From Erwinia sp050410775 (lineage in GTDB: Bacteria; Pseudomonadota; Gammaproteobacteria; Enterobacterales; Enterobacteriaceae): a stretch of 64,000 nucleotides of DNA. Under the pieces are notes generated by a model. That model was not told the origin of the DNA, did no database searches, and saw nothing but the letters and a program-made list of their open reading frames with translations. Below, piece after piece: positions 51,229 through 60,062 of the stretch. Within the stretch, counting starts at the first letter, position 1. The number at the start of each line of letters is the position of its first letter. Location: the NCBI RefSeq assembly GCF_050410775.1, contig NZ_CP191229.1, one strand, 5' to 3'. The position numbers were made by a program, and so were the translations under genes.

Positions 51229-52176
51229 TTAATGCTCAAACATCGCAGAAATAGACTCTTCGTTGCTGATGCGACGAATCGCTTCAGCGAGCATGCCGGA
51301 GAGCGTCAGCGTACGCACATTTGGCAGTGCCTTGATCTCTTCCGGCAGTGGAATGGTGTCGCAAACCACCACTTCATCAATCACGGAATGACGCAGGTTT
51401 TCCACGGCGTTGCCGGAGAAAATCGGGTGGGTGGCGTAGGCAAAGACGCGTTTAGCACCACGTTCTTTCAGTGCCTCCGCCGCTTTGCACAGCGTACCGC
51501 CGGTGTCGATCATGTCATCAACCAGCACGCAGTCACGGCCGGCAACGTCACCGATGATATGCATCACCTGGGAAACGTTGGCGCGCGGACGGCGTTTATC
51601 GATGATGGCCATGTCCGTGTCATTCAGCAGCTTGGCAATAGCACGGGCACGCACGACGCCGCCGATATCCGGGGAAACCACGATAGGATTCTCCAGACCG
51701 ATTTGCAGCATATCTTCCAGCAGAATAGGGCTGCCGAAGACGTTATCAACCGGAACGTCAAAGAAGCCCTGGATCTGTTCAGCATGCAGATCCACGGTCA
51801 GGACGCGGTCAACGCCTACGCTGGAGAGGAAGTCAGCAACAACTTTAGCCGTGATAGGAACGCGTGCAGAACGTACGCGACGATCCTGACGGGCATAGCC
51901 AAAGTAGGGAATAACGGCAGTAATACGACCAGCTGAGGCGCGACGCAGGGCATCGACCATTACAACCAGTTCCATCAGGTTATCGTTGGTCGGAGCACAG
52001 GTGGACTGGATGATGAAAATATCACCACCGCGTACATTTTCATTGATTTGTACGCTCACTTCACCATCACTGAAACGACCGACGGCGGCGTCGCCCAGGC
52101 TAGTGTAAAGGCGGTTGGCAATACGTTGTGCTAGTTCCGGTGTGGCGTTACCAGCAAAAAGCTTCATATCAGGCAC
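51229..52176 (-). CDS. prs: Ribose-phosphate diphosphokinase Prs (PRPP synthetase)
   Basis: This 315-residue enzyme makes PRPP from ribose 5-phosphate and ATP for nucleotide, histidine and tryptophan synthesis. Markers are FSDGEVSVQINENVRG, FGYARQDRR, VDLHAEQIQGFF and the PRPP-binding loop DCVLVDDMIDTGGTL. The start is taken as GTG at 52176 (Val-Pro-Asp-Met-Lys-Leu), which gives the family length of 315 and has GAGG 8 bases upstream; the ATG three codons later would give 312. PRPP is also the likely substrate of the two ter phosphoribosyltransferases. Confidence 0.96.
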   Translation of the reverse strand: MPDMKLFAGNATPELAQRIANRLYTSLGDAAVGRFSDGEVSVQINENVRGGDIFIIQSTCAPTNDNLMELVVMVDALRRASAGRITAVIPYFGYARQDRRVRSARVPITAKVVADFLSSVGVDRVLTVDLHAEQIQGFFDVPVDNVFGSPILLEDMLQIGLENPIVVSPDIGGVVRARAIAKLLNDTDMAIIDKRRPRANVSQVMHIIGDVAGRDCVLVDDMIDTGGTLCKAAEALKERGAKRVFAYATHPIFSGNAVENLRHSVIDEVVVCDTIPLPEEIKALPNVRTLTLSGMLAEAIRRISNEESISAMFEH

Positions 52177-52304
52177 GAGAAGAACCTCAGGCTTTGCGTC
52201 CAGAGAATGAACAACGTCGTTGCGGCACTGGGCGTGATACTGCAACGACGGTTTCATACGGGTGTAATAGAGTTTCGTGCGGCATCAGGAACAGGGGGAT
52301 GCCT

Positions 52305-53207
52305 TCACGCAGACTCCGGGTGCTCGGAAAGGCAGCGGTGCAGCGGCGAAACGTTAACGCCTCGCGCAACAAAGCTCTGCCACTCTTTCGGCGCCAGCTC
52401 AAACACCTGGCGGGCCGCGCACTCGGTGTCGAATTCGGCAAACACACAAGCGCCGGTTCCGGTCAGGCGCGACGGCGCGTATTCTAGCAGCCAGGAAACG
52501 AGCTGTTCAACCTCGCGAAAACGTTTTCTTACTACTGGCTCACAATCATTGCTGAATTGCGTGTGTAATAACTCACTGATTTGCCTTACGGGCGTGTCTC
52601 GTTTCAGCAACGGATCGCTGAACACCACCGGCGTGGCAACGCTGATACCCGGATGAATAACCAGATACCATTTCTCTTGCGGGCTTGCTGGGGTGAGTTC
52701 TTCTCCCACCCCCTGCGCCACCGCGGCAAAGCCCCGCACAAAAACCGGCACGTCGGCGCCCAGTTTCAGCCCGAGCGCTGCCAGCTTCTCAAAACTGAAG
52801 CCGGTCCGCCACAAATGATTGAGGGCAACCAGCACGGTGGCGGCATCGGATGAGCCGCCGCCCAGGCCGCCGCCCATCGGCAGGCGCTTCTCGACGGCGA
52901 TCGAGACGCCGGCGCTGGTCGTTGCACGCCCGCTGAGAATCGCTTCCTCTTTGAGTAACGCGGCCGCACGAACCACCAGATTTTCCGGGTCCGCTACGCC
53001 TTCAACCGGCGTCAGCAGCCTGATGTCGCCGCTGTCGTCCGGCTGAAAGCGGAGTTCGTCGCCATAATCCAGAAACTGAAACAGCGTTTGCAGGTTGTGG
53101 TAGCCGTCGGGACGGCGTCCGGTCACGTAGAGAAACAGGTTCAGTTTAGCGGGCGCAGGCCAGGCGACGCTGCCGGCTTCCCGCGGCTTATTGCTTCCTG
53201 CGATCAT
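52305..53207 (-). CDS. ispE: 4-diphosphocytidyl-2-C-methyl-D-erythritol kinase IspE
   Basis: This 300-residue GHMP-family kinase acts in the MEP pathway of isoprenoid synthesis. It has WPAPAKLNLFLYVTGRRPDGYH at the N-terminus, the glycine-rich ATP loop LPMGGGLGGGSSDAATVL (about residues 109-126) and LTGTGACVFAEF near the end. It is a little longer than E. coli IspE (283), with about ten extra residues at each end. Its start overlaps the lolB stop by 4 bases. Confidence 0.95.
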   Translation of the reverse strand: MIAGSNKPREAGSVAWPAPAKLNLFLYVTGRRPDGYHNLQTLFQFLDYGDELRFQPDDSGDIRLLTPVEGVADPENLVVRAAALLKEEAILSGRATTSAGVSIAVEKRLPMGGGLGGGSSDAATVLVALNHLWRTGFSFEKLAALGLKLGADVPVFVRGFAAVAQGVGEELTPASPQEKWYLVIHPGISVATPVVFSDPLLKRDTPVRQISELLHTQFSNDCEPVVRKRFREVEQLVSWLLEYAPSRLTGTGACVFAEFDTECAARQVFELAPKEWQSFVARGVNVSPLHRCLSEHPESA

Positions 53208-53827
53208 TTCACCGTCCAGCTGTCCATTTTCAGCTTGATGCGCTGATTACCTTCACGCAGTTCAAGTCTGGCGGGCAGGGCGGGCTGCTGCTTCTCGTCA
53301 TAATCCTGCCAGGTGACGGTCCACTGCTGGCCGTTGCGGCTGTAGTGCAGCTCGCGAAGGCGATAGCGATCGTCAAGCGAATAGTCTGTTGCGTCGCCAG
53401 GCAAGCCCATCATCCACTTACGCAGGTTATTGAGGGGGATATCCATACCGGTAAGCTGAGAGATCATCTTCTCGGCGTTGTTGCTGACGTAGCGTTTGCC
53501 CTTATTGTCGACCAGCTGTATCACGCTGCCCTGAGCATCGAGCTGCAATTCCGTGCTGCCAAGGGGGTTGGTGAGCAGCAGGCGGTAGCGATCGGGTGCC
53601 GTTTGCTGCCAGTTAAAACGCGCATACACTTTCTGGCTATCGGAAAGATAGGCAAAAGCGCCGCGGGTCTGATACTGGGTTATTTTTTCCACAGCCTGCT
53701 GCTGCTGCTGCCATTGCGGCGAGGTCACGCTCGGCCCGGGCCCCTGGGGTTTGTTGACGCTACAGGCTGCCAGCAGCACGCTGGCAAGCGGTAAAAGCCG
53801 CATCAGGCGGCGATTCTTCATAAACAT
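53204..53827 (-). CDS. lolB: Outer-membrane lipoprotein receptor LolB
   Basis: This 207-residue lipoprotein takes lipoproteins from LolA and inserts them into the outer membrane. It has a lipoprotein signal with lipobox LLAAC (Cys about 22), and LolB landmarks YQTRGAFAYLSDSQKVYARFNWQQ, YRLLLTNPLGSTELQL, LVDNKGKRY and LPGDATDYSLDDRYRL. Two ATGs (53827 and 53821) are possible; AGGAG fits the first. It is divergent from hemA, as in E. coli. Confidence 0.95.
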   Translation of the reverse strand: MFMKNRRLMRLLPLASVLLAACSVNKPQGPGPSVTSPQWQQQQQAVEKITQYQTRGAFAYLSDSQKVYARFNWQQTAPDRYRLLLTNPLGSTELQLDAQGSVIQLVDNKGKRYVSNNAEKMISQLTGMDIPLNNLRKWMMGLPGDATDYSLDDRYRLRELHYSRNGQQWTVTWQDYDEKQQPALPARLELREGNQRIKLKMDSWTVK

Positions 53828-54054
53828 AGAGACGTCAGCTCCTCAGACTCCGTTCGGGCGTTCTTGCCCACAGTAACCGTCCACGCTATCGGCCCGCTGA
53901 GGCGGCGTCAATGCTCAAATTGTCTTATTTGCCGCATAAACGCGCTATCTTGTTACAGTGAAGGGCAAAGGATGGCTTTTCTTGATCTCGCTCATCTTGT
54001 AGAATGCGCATCACAAAACCCTATCAACTGTGGGATAACCCAGACCAAACCACC

Positions 54055-55308
54055 ATGACGTTGCTGGCTCTCGGAATTAATCATAAAACGGCTCCTGTTG
54101 CTCTGCGCGAACGCGTCACGTTCTCGCCGGAGACGCTGGATCAGGCCCTTAACAGCCTGCTGGCTCAGCCGCTGGTGCAGGGGGGCGTTGTGCTGTCCAC
54201 CTGTAACCGGACCGAGTTATACCTCAGCGTGGAACAGCAGGAAAACTTGCAGGAGCAGCTGGTTAACTGGCTTTGCGACTACCATGGTCTGAGCGCGGAT
54301 GAAGTGCGTAACAGCCTCTACTGGCATGAGGATAACGCGGCGGTCAGTCACCTGATGCGCGTCGCCAGCGGCCTCGACTCGCTGGTGCTGGGCGAACCGC
54401 AGATCCTGGGGCAGGTTAAAAAAGCCTTTGCTGATTCTCACCGTGGTCATACCCACGCCAGCGAGCTGGAGCGGATGTTCCAGAAATCCTTTTCGGTGGC
54501 GAAGCGGGTCCGTACCGAGACGGAGATCGGCGCCAGCGCCGTCTCCGTCGCCTTTGCGGCCTGTACCCTGGCGCGTCAGATTTTCGAATCCCTCTCCACG
54601 GTCAACGTACTGCTGGTGGGCGCAGGAGAGACCATTGAGCTGGCGGCCCGCCATCTGCGCCAGCACAACGTGAAGAAACTGATTATCGCCAACCGGACGC
54701 GTGAGCGTGCGCAGGTGCTGGCCGATGAAGTTGGCGCAGAGGTTATCGGCCTGGCCGAGATCGATGCCCGCCTGGCCGAAGCCGATATCATCATCAGCTC
54801 TACCGCCAGCCCGCTGCCGATTATCGGTAAAGGGATGGTGGAACGCGCGCTGAAGCAGCGCCGCAATCAGCCGATGCTGCTGGTGGATATCGCCGTACCG
54901 CGGGACGTGGAGCCGGAAGTCGGCAAGCTGGCTAACGCCTATCTCTATAGCGTTGACGATCTCCAGGCCATTATCGAAAACAACCTGGCGCAGCGCAAAG
55001 CCGCCGCGGTACAGGCTGAAACCATCGTGATGCAGGAAAGCAGCGAGTTTATGTCCTGGCTGCGCGCGCAAGGCGCCGTTGAGACCATTCGCGACTATCG
55101 TTCCCAGGCGGAGCAGGTTCGTGCCGAGCTTGAAGCCCGCGCGCTGGCCTCGCTCCAGCAGGGGGCGAATGCTGAAGATGTGATGCGCGATCTGGCCCGC
55201 AAACTGACCAACCGTCTGATCCACGCCCCGACCAAATCTCTTCAGCAGGCTGCCCGCGACGGGGATGACGAACGCCTGCAGATTTTACGCGACAGCCTCG
55301 GGCTGTAG
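54055..55308 (+). CDS. hemA: Glutamyl-tRNA reductase HemA
   Basis: This 417-residue enzyme carries out the first committed step of haem synthesis, reducing glutamyl-tRNA to glutamate-1-semialdehyde. Markers are LALGINHKTAPVALRERV, the catalytic cysteine in LSTCNRTELYL (about residue 50), GLDSLVLGEPQILGQVKKAF, VLLVGAGETIELAARHL (NADPH site) and a C-terminal dimerisation helix. The start at 54055 is set by the family start MTLLALGINHK; the frame is open upstream to 54004. Confidence 0.96.
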   Translation: MTLLALGINHKTAPVALRERVTFSPETLDQALNSLLAQPLVQGGVVLSTCNRTELYLSVEQQENLQEQLVNWLCDYHGLSADEVRNSLYWHEDNAAVSHLMRVASGLDSLVLGEPQILGQVKKAFADSHRGHTHASELERMFQKSFSVAKRVRTETEIGASAVSVAFAACTLARQIFESLSTVNVLLVGAGETIELAARHLRQHNVKKLIIANRTRERAQVLADEVGAEVIGLAEIDARLAEADIIISSTASPLPIIGKGMVERALKQRRNQPMLLVDIAVPRDVEPEVGKLANAYLYSVDDLQAIIENNLAQRKAAAVQAETIVMQESSEFMSWLRAQGAVETIRDYRSQAEQVRAELEARALASLQQGANAEDVMRDLARKLTNRLIHAPTKSLQQAARDGDDERLQILRDSLGL

Positions 55309-55347
55309 CGTTTTCGCCCTCTTTTCAATACAGGTAAAACAACACCC

Positions 55348-56430
55348 ATGAAGCCTTCTATTGTTGCCAAACTGGAAGCCTTGCAGGAGCGCCACGAAGA
55401 AGTGGAGGCGATGCTGGGCGACGCAGGCGTGATCGCCGATCAGGAGCGTTTCCGCGCGCTGTCGCGGGAATATGCTCAGCTGACCGACGTCAGCCAGTGC
55501 TTCCGTAAATGGCAGCAGACTCAGGATGATATCGCCACTGCCGAAGAGATGCTTGGTGACGCGGAAATGCGCGAGATGGCGCAGGAAGAGCTGAAAGAAG
55601 CCCAGGCAGCCAGCGAGCGGCTGGAGCAGGAACTCCAGGTATTGCTGCTGCCGAAAGATCCTGATGACGAACGCAACTGTTATCTGGAAGTGCGTGCCGG
55701 CACCGGCGGGGATGAAGCCGCCATTTTTGCCGGCGATCTTTTCCGCATGTACAGCCGCTACGCGGAAGCCCGGCGCTGGAAGATTGAAGTGATGAGCGTC
55801 AACGAGGGCGAACACGGCGGCTACAAAGAGATCATCGCCAAAGTGATCGGCGAGGGGGCCTTTGGGCGACTGAAGTTTGAATCGGGCGGTCATCGCGTAC
55901 AGCGCGTGCCGGAAACTGAATCCCAGGGGCGCATTCACACCTCCGCCTGTACCGTGGCCGTCATGCCGGAGCTGCCTGAAGCCGAGCTGCCGGAGATTAA
56001 TCCTTCCGACCTGAAAATCGACACCTTCCGCTCCTCCGGCGCGGGCGGTCAGCACGTTAACACCACCGATTCCGCGATTCGTATCACCCACCTGCCGACC
56101 GGTATTGTGGTGGAGTGTCAGGACGAGCGCTCGCAGCATAAAAACAAAGCGAAAGCGCTGGCGGTACTGGGCGCGCGCATCCGGGCGGCGGAAGTTGCCC
56201 GGCGTCAGCAGGACGAAGCCTCAACCCGCCGCAACCTGCTGGGCAGCGGCGACCGTTCTGACCGTAACCGCACTTACAACTTTCCGCAGGGCCGCGTGAC
56301 CGACCACCGGATTAACCTGACCCTCTATCGTCTTGATGAGACGATGGAAGGCAAGCTGGACTTCCTGATTGAGCCTATTGTGCAGGAATATCAGGCGGAC
56401 CAGCTGGCCGCACTGTCAGGCCAGGAGTAA
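55348..56430 (+). CDS. prfA: Peptide chain release factor 1 PrfA
   Basis: This 360-residue release factor reads UAA and UAG stop codons. It has the GGQ motif in SSGAGGQHVNTTDSA (about residue 235) that triggers peptidyl-tRNA hydrolysis and is methylated by PrmC. The stop-codon recognition region is present in the central domain. The last base of its stop codon is the first base of prmC, so the methylated protein and its methylase are coupled. Confidence 0.97.
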   Translation: MKPSIVAKLEALQERHEEVEAMLGDAGVIADQERFRALSREYAQLTDVSQCFRKWQQTQDDIATAEEMLGDAEMREMAQEELKEAQAASERLEQELQVLLLPKDPDDERNCYLEVRAGTGGDEAAIFAGDLFRMYSRYAEARRWKIEVMSVNEGEHGGYKEIIAKVIGEGAFGRLKFESGGHRVQRVPETESQGRIHTSACTVAVMPELPEAELPEINPSDLKIDTFRSSGAGGQHVNTTDSAIRITHLPTGIVVECQDERSQHKNKAKALAVLGARIRAAEVARRQQDEASTRRNLLGSGDRSDRNRTYNFPQGRVTDHRINLTLYRLDETMEGKLDFLIEPIVQEYQADQLAALSGQE

Positions 56431-57263
56431 TGGAGATTCGCCAGTGGCGAGCTGCCGCTATCGCGCAGCTTGCTGAAAGCGAAAGCCCGAAACGCGATGC
56501 GGAGATCCTGCTGGAACATGTGACCGGCAAATCCCGCAGCTGGCTGATCGCCTTTGATGAGACCCTGCTGGCGCCGGCGCAGCTTGAACGTCTCAGCGCG
56601 TTAATCGCCCGCCGCGCCAGCGGTGAGCCTGTTGCCTATCTGACAGGCGAGCGCGAATTCTGGTCATTACCGCTTCGGGTGTCCGGCGACACCCTGATCC
56701 CCCGCCCCGACACCGAACTCCTGGTTGAACTGGCGCTTGCCCACCTGCCGGCGAACGGTCCGGCGGTCCTCGATTTAGGCACCGGCACCGGCGCGATTGC
56801 GCTGGCGATCGCCAGCGAGCGGCCCGACGCCCGGGTGACCGGCGTTGATTGTGTGGCGGGCGCGGTTACCCTGGCGCAAAGCAACGCGCAGCGGCTGGCG
56901 CTCACCAATGTGCATTTCTGCCGCAGTGACTGGTTCAGCGACGTCGGGCAGATGCGCTACTCGATGATTGTCAGTAATCCTCCCTATATCGACGAAGCGG
57001 ACGAGCACCTTCTTCAGGGCGATGTGCGCTTTGAACCCGCCAGCGCGCTGGTGTCGGGCGATAAGGGGCTGGCAGATATCAAAACAATTGCCGCTCAGGC
57101 TGGGCACTATCTGCTGCCGGGAGGCTGGCTGATGTTTGAACATGGCTGGCAGCAGGCGGAGCAGGTGCGTGCAATCCTGCTCGATCATCACTTTGAGCAG
57201 GTTCAGACACGCCAGGACTATGGCGGTAACGATCGCGTGACTTTTGCCCGGCTCCCCGTTTAA
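56430..57263 (+). CDS. prmC: Release factor glutamine N5-methyltransferase PrmC
   Basis: This 277-residue S-adenosylmethionine-dependent enzyme methylates the glutamine of the GGQ motif of release factors. It has an N-terminal helical domain, LIPRPDTELLVELAL, the AdoMet-binding VLDLGTGTGAIALAIASE and the substrate motif VSNPPYIDEAD (NPPY, about residues 183-193). Length and place match E. coli PrmC (277). Confidence 0.96.
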   Translation: MEIRQWRAAAIAQLAESESPKRDAEILLEHVTGKSRSWLIAFDETLLAPAQLERLSALIARRASGEPVAYLTGEREFWSLPLRVSGDTLIPRPDTELLVELALAHLPANGPAVLDLGTGTGAIALAIASERPDARVTGVDCVAGAVTLAQSNAQRLALTNVHFCRSDWFSDVGQMRYSMIVSNPPYIDEADEHLLQGDVRFEPASALVSGDKGLADIKTIAAQAGHYLLPGGWLMFEHGWQQAEQVRAILLDHHFEQVQTRQDYGGNDRVTFARLPV

Positions 57264-57274
57264 AGGAGATAAGA

Positions 57275-57673
57275 ATGGCCGCATGGTATGGCGTAATAAA
57301 AAATCTTCATATTCTGACCGTGGTGATTACCATCACGCTGTTTATACTGCGGTTTTACTGGTTACAGCGCGGATCGCCCAGCCTGAGGCATCGCTGGGTG
57401 CGTATTGTGCCGCATATCAACGATACGCTGCTGTTACTTTCCGGTATCCTGTTGGTCATGATAACGCGTTTCTATCCCTTCACGCCGCAAGGCAGCTGGC
57501 TGACTGAGAAGCTGTTTGGCGTTATTATCTATATCGCACTGGGTTCTGTCGCCCTGAGCCGCCGGCCCCGGGGACAGAAAGTGCGCTGGATTGCATTTAT
57601 TGTGGCGGTGGTCGCTCTGGTGCTGATTTATAAACTGGCCACGACGAAGATGCCACTGTTGGGGATTGTATGA
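57275..57673 (+). CDS. sirB2: SirB2 (YchQ) family inner-membrane protein
   Basis: This 132-residue protein has four hydrophobic segments (about residues 12-28, 45-62, 75-92, 104-124) and matches the SirB2/YchQ family in length, start (WYGVIKNLHILTVVITITLF) and gene order. Function is not well established. It overlaps the sirB1 start by 4 bases. Confidence 0.9.
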   Translation: MAAWYGVIKNLHILTVVITITLFILRFYWLQRGSPSLRHRWVRIVPHINDTLLLLSGILLVMITRFYPFTPQGSWLTEKLFGVIIYIALGSVALSRRPRGQKVRWIAFIVAVVALVLIYKLATTKMPLLGIV

Positions 57674-58479
57674 CGTCAAAAGCAACTTTAGATACCACGG
57701 CGCTTCCGCTGTGTGAGGCGGTAATCGCAGCCACTCAGGCGATCCGCCCCGACTTTCCTGCTGAAGACGTAAAAAAACAGCTGGCTCAGCTGGTCGATGA
57801 GGCGCGTAACGCCATTCCGGCCCAGCTTGAGCAGGATTGCCAGCTGGAAAAGCTGATCGAGCTCTTCTGGCATACGTGGGGATTTGGCGGCGCGAGCGGC
57901 ATTTATCGCCTCTCCGATACGCTCTGGCTGGATAACGTACTGAAAACGCGTCAGGGGACGGCGGCGTCGCTGGGCGTGATTTTCCTGCATATTGCTGGCG
58001 AGCTTTCGCTGCCGATGATGCCGGTTATCTTCCCCACGCAGCTGATACTGCGCGCAGACTGGATTGATGAGGAGATGTGGTTCATTAATCCGTTCAACGG
58101 CGAAACGCTGAGCGAACATACCCTGGAAGTCTGGCTTAAGGGCAATATCGGGCCAATAGCCGAGCTGTACGATGACGATCTTGAGGAAGCGGAACCGCAT
58201 CAGGTCCTGACTAAAATGCTGGATACGCTGAAGTCGGCGCTGATGGAAGAAAAACAGATGGAGCTGGCGCTTCAGGTCAGTCAGGTACTGGTGCAGATGG
58301 ACCCGGAAGATCCCTATGAGATCCGCGATCGCGGACTGATCTTCGCCCAGCTGGACTGCGAACATGTGGCCTTAACGGATCTCACTTACTTTGTTGAGCA
58401 CTGTCCGGAAGATCCCGTCAGTGAAATGATAAAGTTACAAATTCATTCGATTGAACAAAAACAGATCACGCTGCACTAA
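57670..58479 (+). CDS. sirB1: SirB1 (YchA) transglutaminase-like/TPR protein
   Basis: This 269-residue protein has an N-terminal transglutaminase-like region (LDNVLKTRQGTAASLGVIFLHIAGELSLPMMPVIFP, about residues 95-130) and C-terminal tetratricopeptide-like repeats (EEKQMELALQVSQVLVQMDPEDPYEIRDRGLIFAQL). It lies between sirB2 and kdsA as in E. coli. The precise function is unknown. Confidence 0.92.
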   Translation: MTSKATLDTTALPLCEAVIAATQAIRPDFPAEDVKKQLAQLVDEARNAIPAQLEQDCQLEKLIELFWHTWGFGGASGIYRLSDTLWLDNVLKTRQGTAASLGVIFLHIAGELSLPMMPVIFPTQLILRADWIDEEMWFINPFNGETLSEHTLEVWLKGNIGPIAELYDDDLEEAEPHQVLTKMLDTLKSALMEEKQMELALQVSQVLVQMDPEDPYEIRDRGLIFAQLDCEHVALTDLTYFVEHCPEDPVSEMIKLQIHSIEQKQITLH

Positions 58480-58510
58480 TCTGTAAACTCTGCATATATA
58501 AGGCGAACGC

Positions 58511-59365
58511 ATGAAACAAAAAGTGGTTAGCATTGGAGATATCAAGGTCGCAAACGACCTGCCGTTTGTGCTCTTTGGTGGCATGAACGTTCTTGAGTCA
58601 CGCGATCTCGCGATGCGCATCTGTGAACATTACGTGACCGTGACCCAGAAGCTGGGCATCCCATACGTGTTCAAAGCCTCTTTTGATAAAGCCAACCGCT
58701 CCTCTATTCGCTCCTACCGTGGACCGGGCCTGGAAGAAGGGATGAAAATTTTTCAGGAGCTGAAGCAGACCTTCGGTGTGAAAATCATCACCGACGTGCA
58801 TGAAGCCAGCCAGGCGCAGCCGGTGGCCGATGTGGTTGATGTGATCCAGCTGCCGGCGTTCCTGGCCCGTCAGACCGACCTGGTCGAAGCCATGGCGAAA
58901 ACCGGTGCGGTCATCAACGTCAAGAAGCCGCAGTTCGTCAGCCCTGGCCAGATGGGTAACATCGTAGAGAAATTTGCCGAAGGCGGTAATGAGAAAATCA
59001 TTCTTTGCGATCGCGGTGCCAACTTCGGTTATGACAACCTGGTTGTCGATATGCTCGGCTTTAACGTTATGAAGCAGGTTTCTCACGGCAGCCCGGTGAT
59101 TTTTGACGTCACCCACGCGCTGCAGTGTCGCGATCCTTTCGGCTCAGCCTCCAGCGGCCGTCGCGGTCAGGTGACCGAGCTGGCCCGTGCGGGAATGGCG
59201 GTTGGCCTGGCGGGCCTCTTTATCGAAGCGCACCCGGATCCGGCGAACGCCATGTGTGACGGTCCGTCAGCTCTGCCGCTGGATAAGCTGGAGCCGTTCC
59301 TGGCACAGATTAAAGCGATTGACGATCTGGTGAAAAACTTCCCGGCGCTCGACACCAGCAGCTGA
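58511..59365 (+). CDS. kdsA: KDO-8-phosphate synthase KdsA
   Basis: This 284-residue enzyme condenses phosphoenolpyruvate with arabinose 5-phosphate to 3-deoxy-D-manno-octulosonate 8-phosphate for the lipopolysaccharide inner core. Markers are FVLFGGMNVLESRD, FKASFDKANRSSIRSYRGPGLEEGM, KIITDVHEASQ, QLPAFLARQTDL and RGANFGYDNLVVDM. It matches E. coli KdsA in length. AAGGCG precedes the start. Confidence 0.97.
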   Translation: MKQKVVSIGDIKVANDLPFVLFGGMNVLESRDLAMRICEHYVTVTQKLGIPYVFKASFDKANRSSIRSYRGPGLEEGMKIFQELKQTFGVKIITDVHEASQAQPVADVVDVIQLPAFLARQTDLVEAMAKTGAVINVKKPQFVSPGQMGNIVEKFAEGGNEKIILCDRGANFGYDNLVVDMLGFNVMKQVSHGSPVIFDVTHALQCRDPFGSASSGRRGQVTELARAGMAVGLAGLFIEAHPDPANAMCDGPSALPLDKLEPFLAQIKAIDDLVKNFPALDTSS

Positions 59366-59373
59366 TCCTAATG

Positions 59374-59408
59374 GCGGCGGGCATCCGGAAGGGCCCGCCG
59401 TTTTTTTT
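59374..59408 (+). terminator. Intrinsic terminator of kdsA
   Basis: CGGCGGGC and GCCCGCCG form an 8-bp GC stem around a 10-base loop, followed by eight T. It lies 10 bp after the kdsA stop and ends the hemA-prfA-prmC-sirB2-sirB1-kdsA run. Confidence 0.9.
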
Positions 59409-59481
59409 GCGCTGATGAAAGCTGAGATGCTTAGCGGCTTTTTCAGGCCGCCCGATAACCGCAACGAAATGGAGTTTACTG

Positions 59482-59898
59482 ATGAAAAAAGAAGCTGCGC
59501 TGCTGATGGCGGCGATGGCAATCGCGGGCTGTAGCGCGAATAGCGCGCAGAATGACGAGGCCGTGAAGCTTGCCGATCGTTACTTTGTGCTGACCAGCGT
59601 GGATGGCGAAGCGATCGGGTTACCGGAAGGCGTGAAGCCGGGCATCCGCTTTGGCGAAGGTATGCACGTTAGCGGCGTGATGTGTAATCGCTTCTTTGGT
59701 CAGGGAAAACTGGAGCGGGGCGTGCTGAGCCTGCCGCAGATGGCCTCCACGCGCATGCTGTGCAGCGATCCCCGGCTGAACGAATGGGAAACTATGCTCG
59801 GTAAGGCGCTGACCCAGGGCGCGAAGCTTACGCTGGATCAGCAGACGCTGACGCTGACTGGCGCAGGCCATAAGCTGGTTTACAGGGCAGAACAGTAA
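59482..59898 (+). CDS. hslJ: HslJ-like META-domain lipoprotein
   Basis: This 138-residue protein has a lipoprotein signal (MKKEAALLMAAMAIAGC, Cys17) and a META domain with GIRFGEGMHVSGVMCNRFFGQ, LSLPQMASTRMLC and LTLTGAGHKLVYR. HslJ is a heat-inducible outer-membrane lipoprotein linked to novobiocin resistance in E. coli. The gene is elsewhere in E. coli, so its place between kdsA and chaA is a local difference. Confidence 0.85.
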   Translation: MKKEAALLMAAMAIAGCSANSAQNDEAVKLADRYFVLTSVDGEAIGLPEGVKPGIRFGEGMHVSGVMCNRFFGQGKLERGVLSLPQMASTRMLCSDPRLNEWETMLGKALTQGAKLTLDQQTLTLTGAGHKLVYRAEQ

Positions 59899-60008
59899 GC
59901 CGCAGAGCCGGGCGTCCCCATGGTGTCCGGCTTCATTTCCCCACCTTCCGGTCACGATATTCCCCTCTCTTCTTACCCATACGCTTATTGTCAGAGAGTG
60001 GCAGGCAT

Positions 60009-60040
60009 AAAAAAACCAGCCTTTGCAGGCTGGCCTTTTA
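60009..60040. terminator. Bidirectional terminator between hslJ and chaA
   Basis: CCAGCC and GGCTGG pair around a TTTGCA loop with A7 upstream and T4 downstream, providing T-rich ends on both strands between these convergent genes. Confidence 0.8.
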
Positions 60041-60062
60041 CTAAAGCTTACCTCGCCGTGTC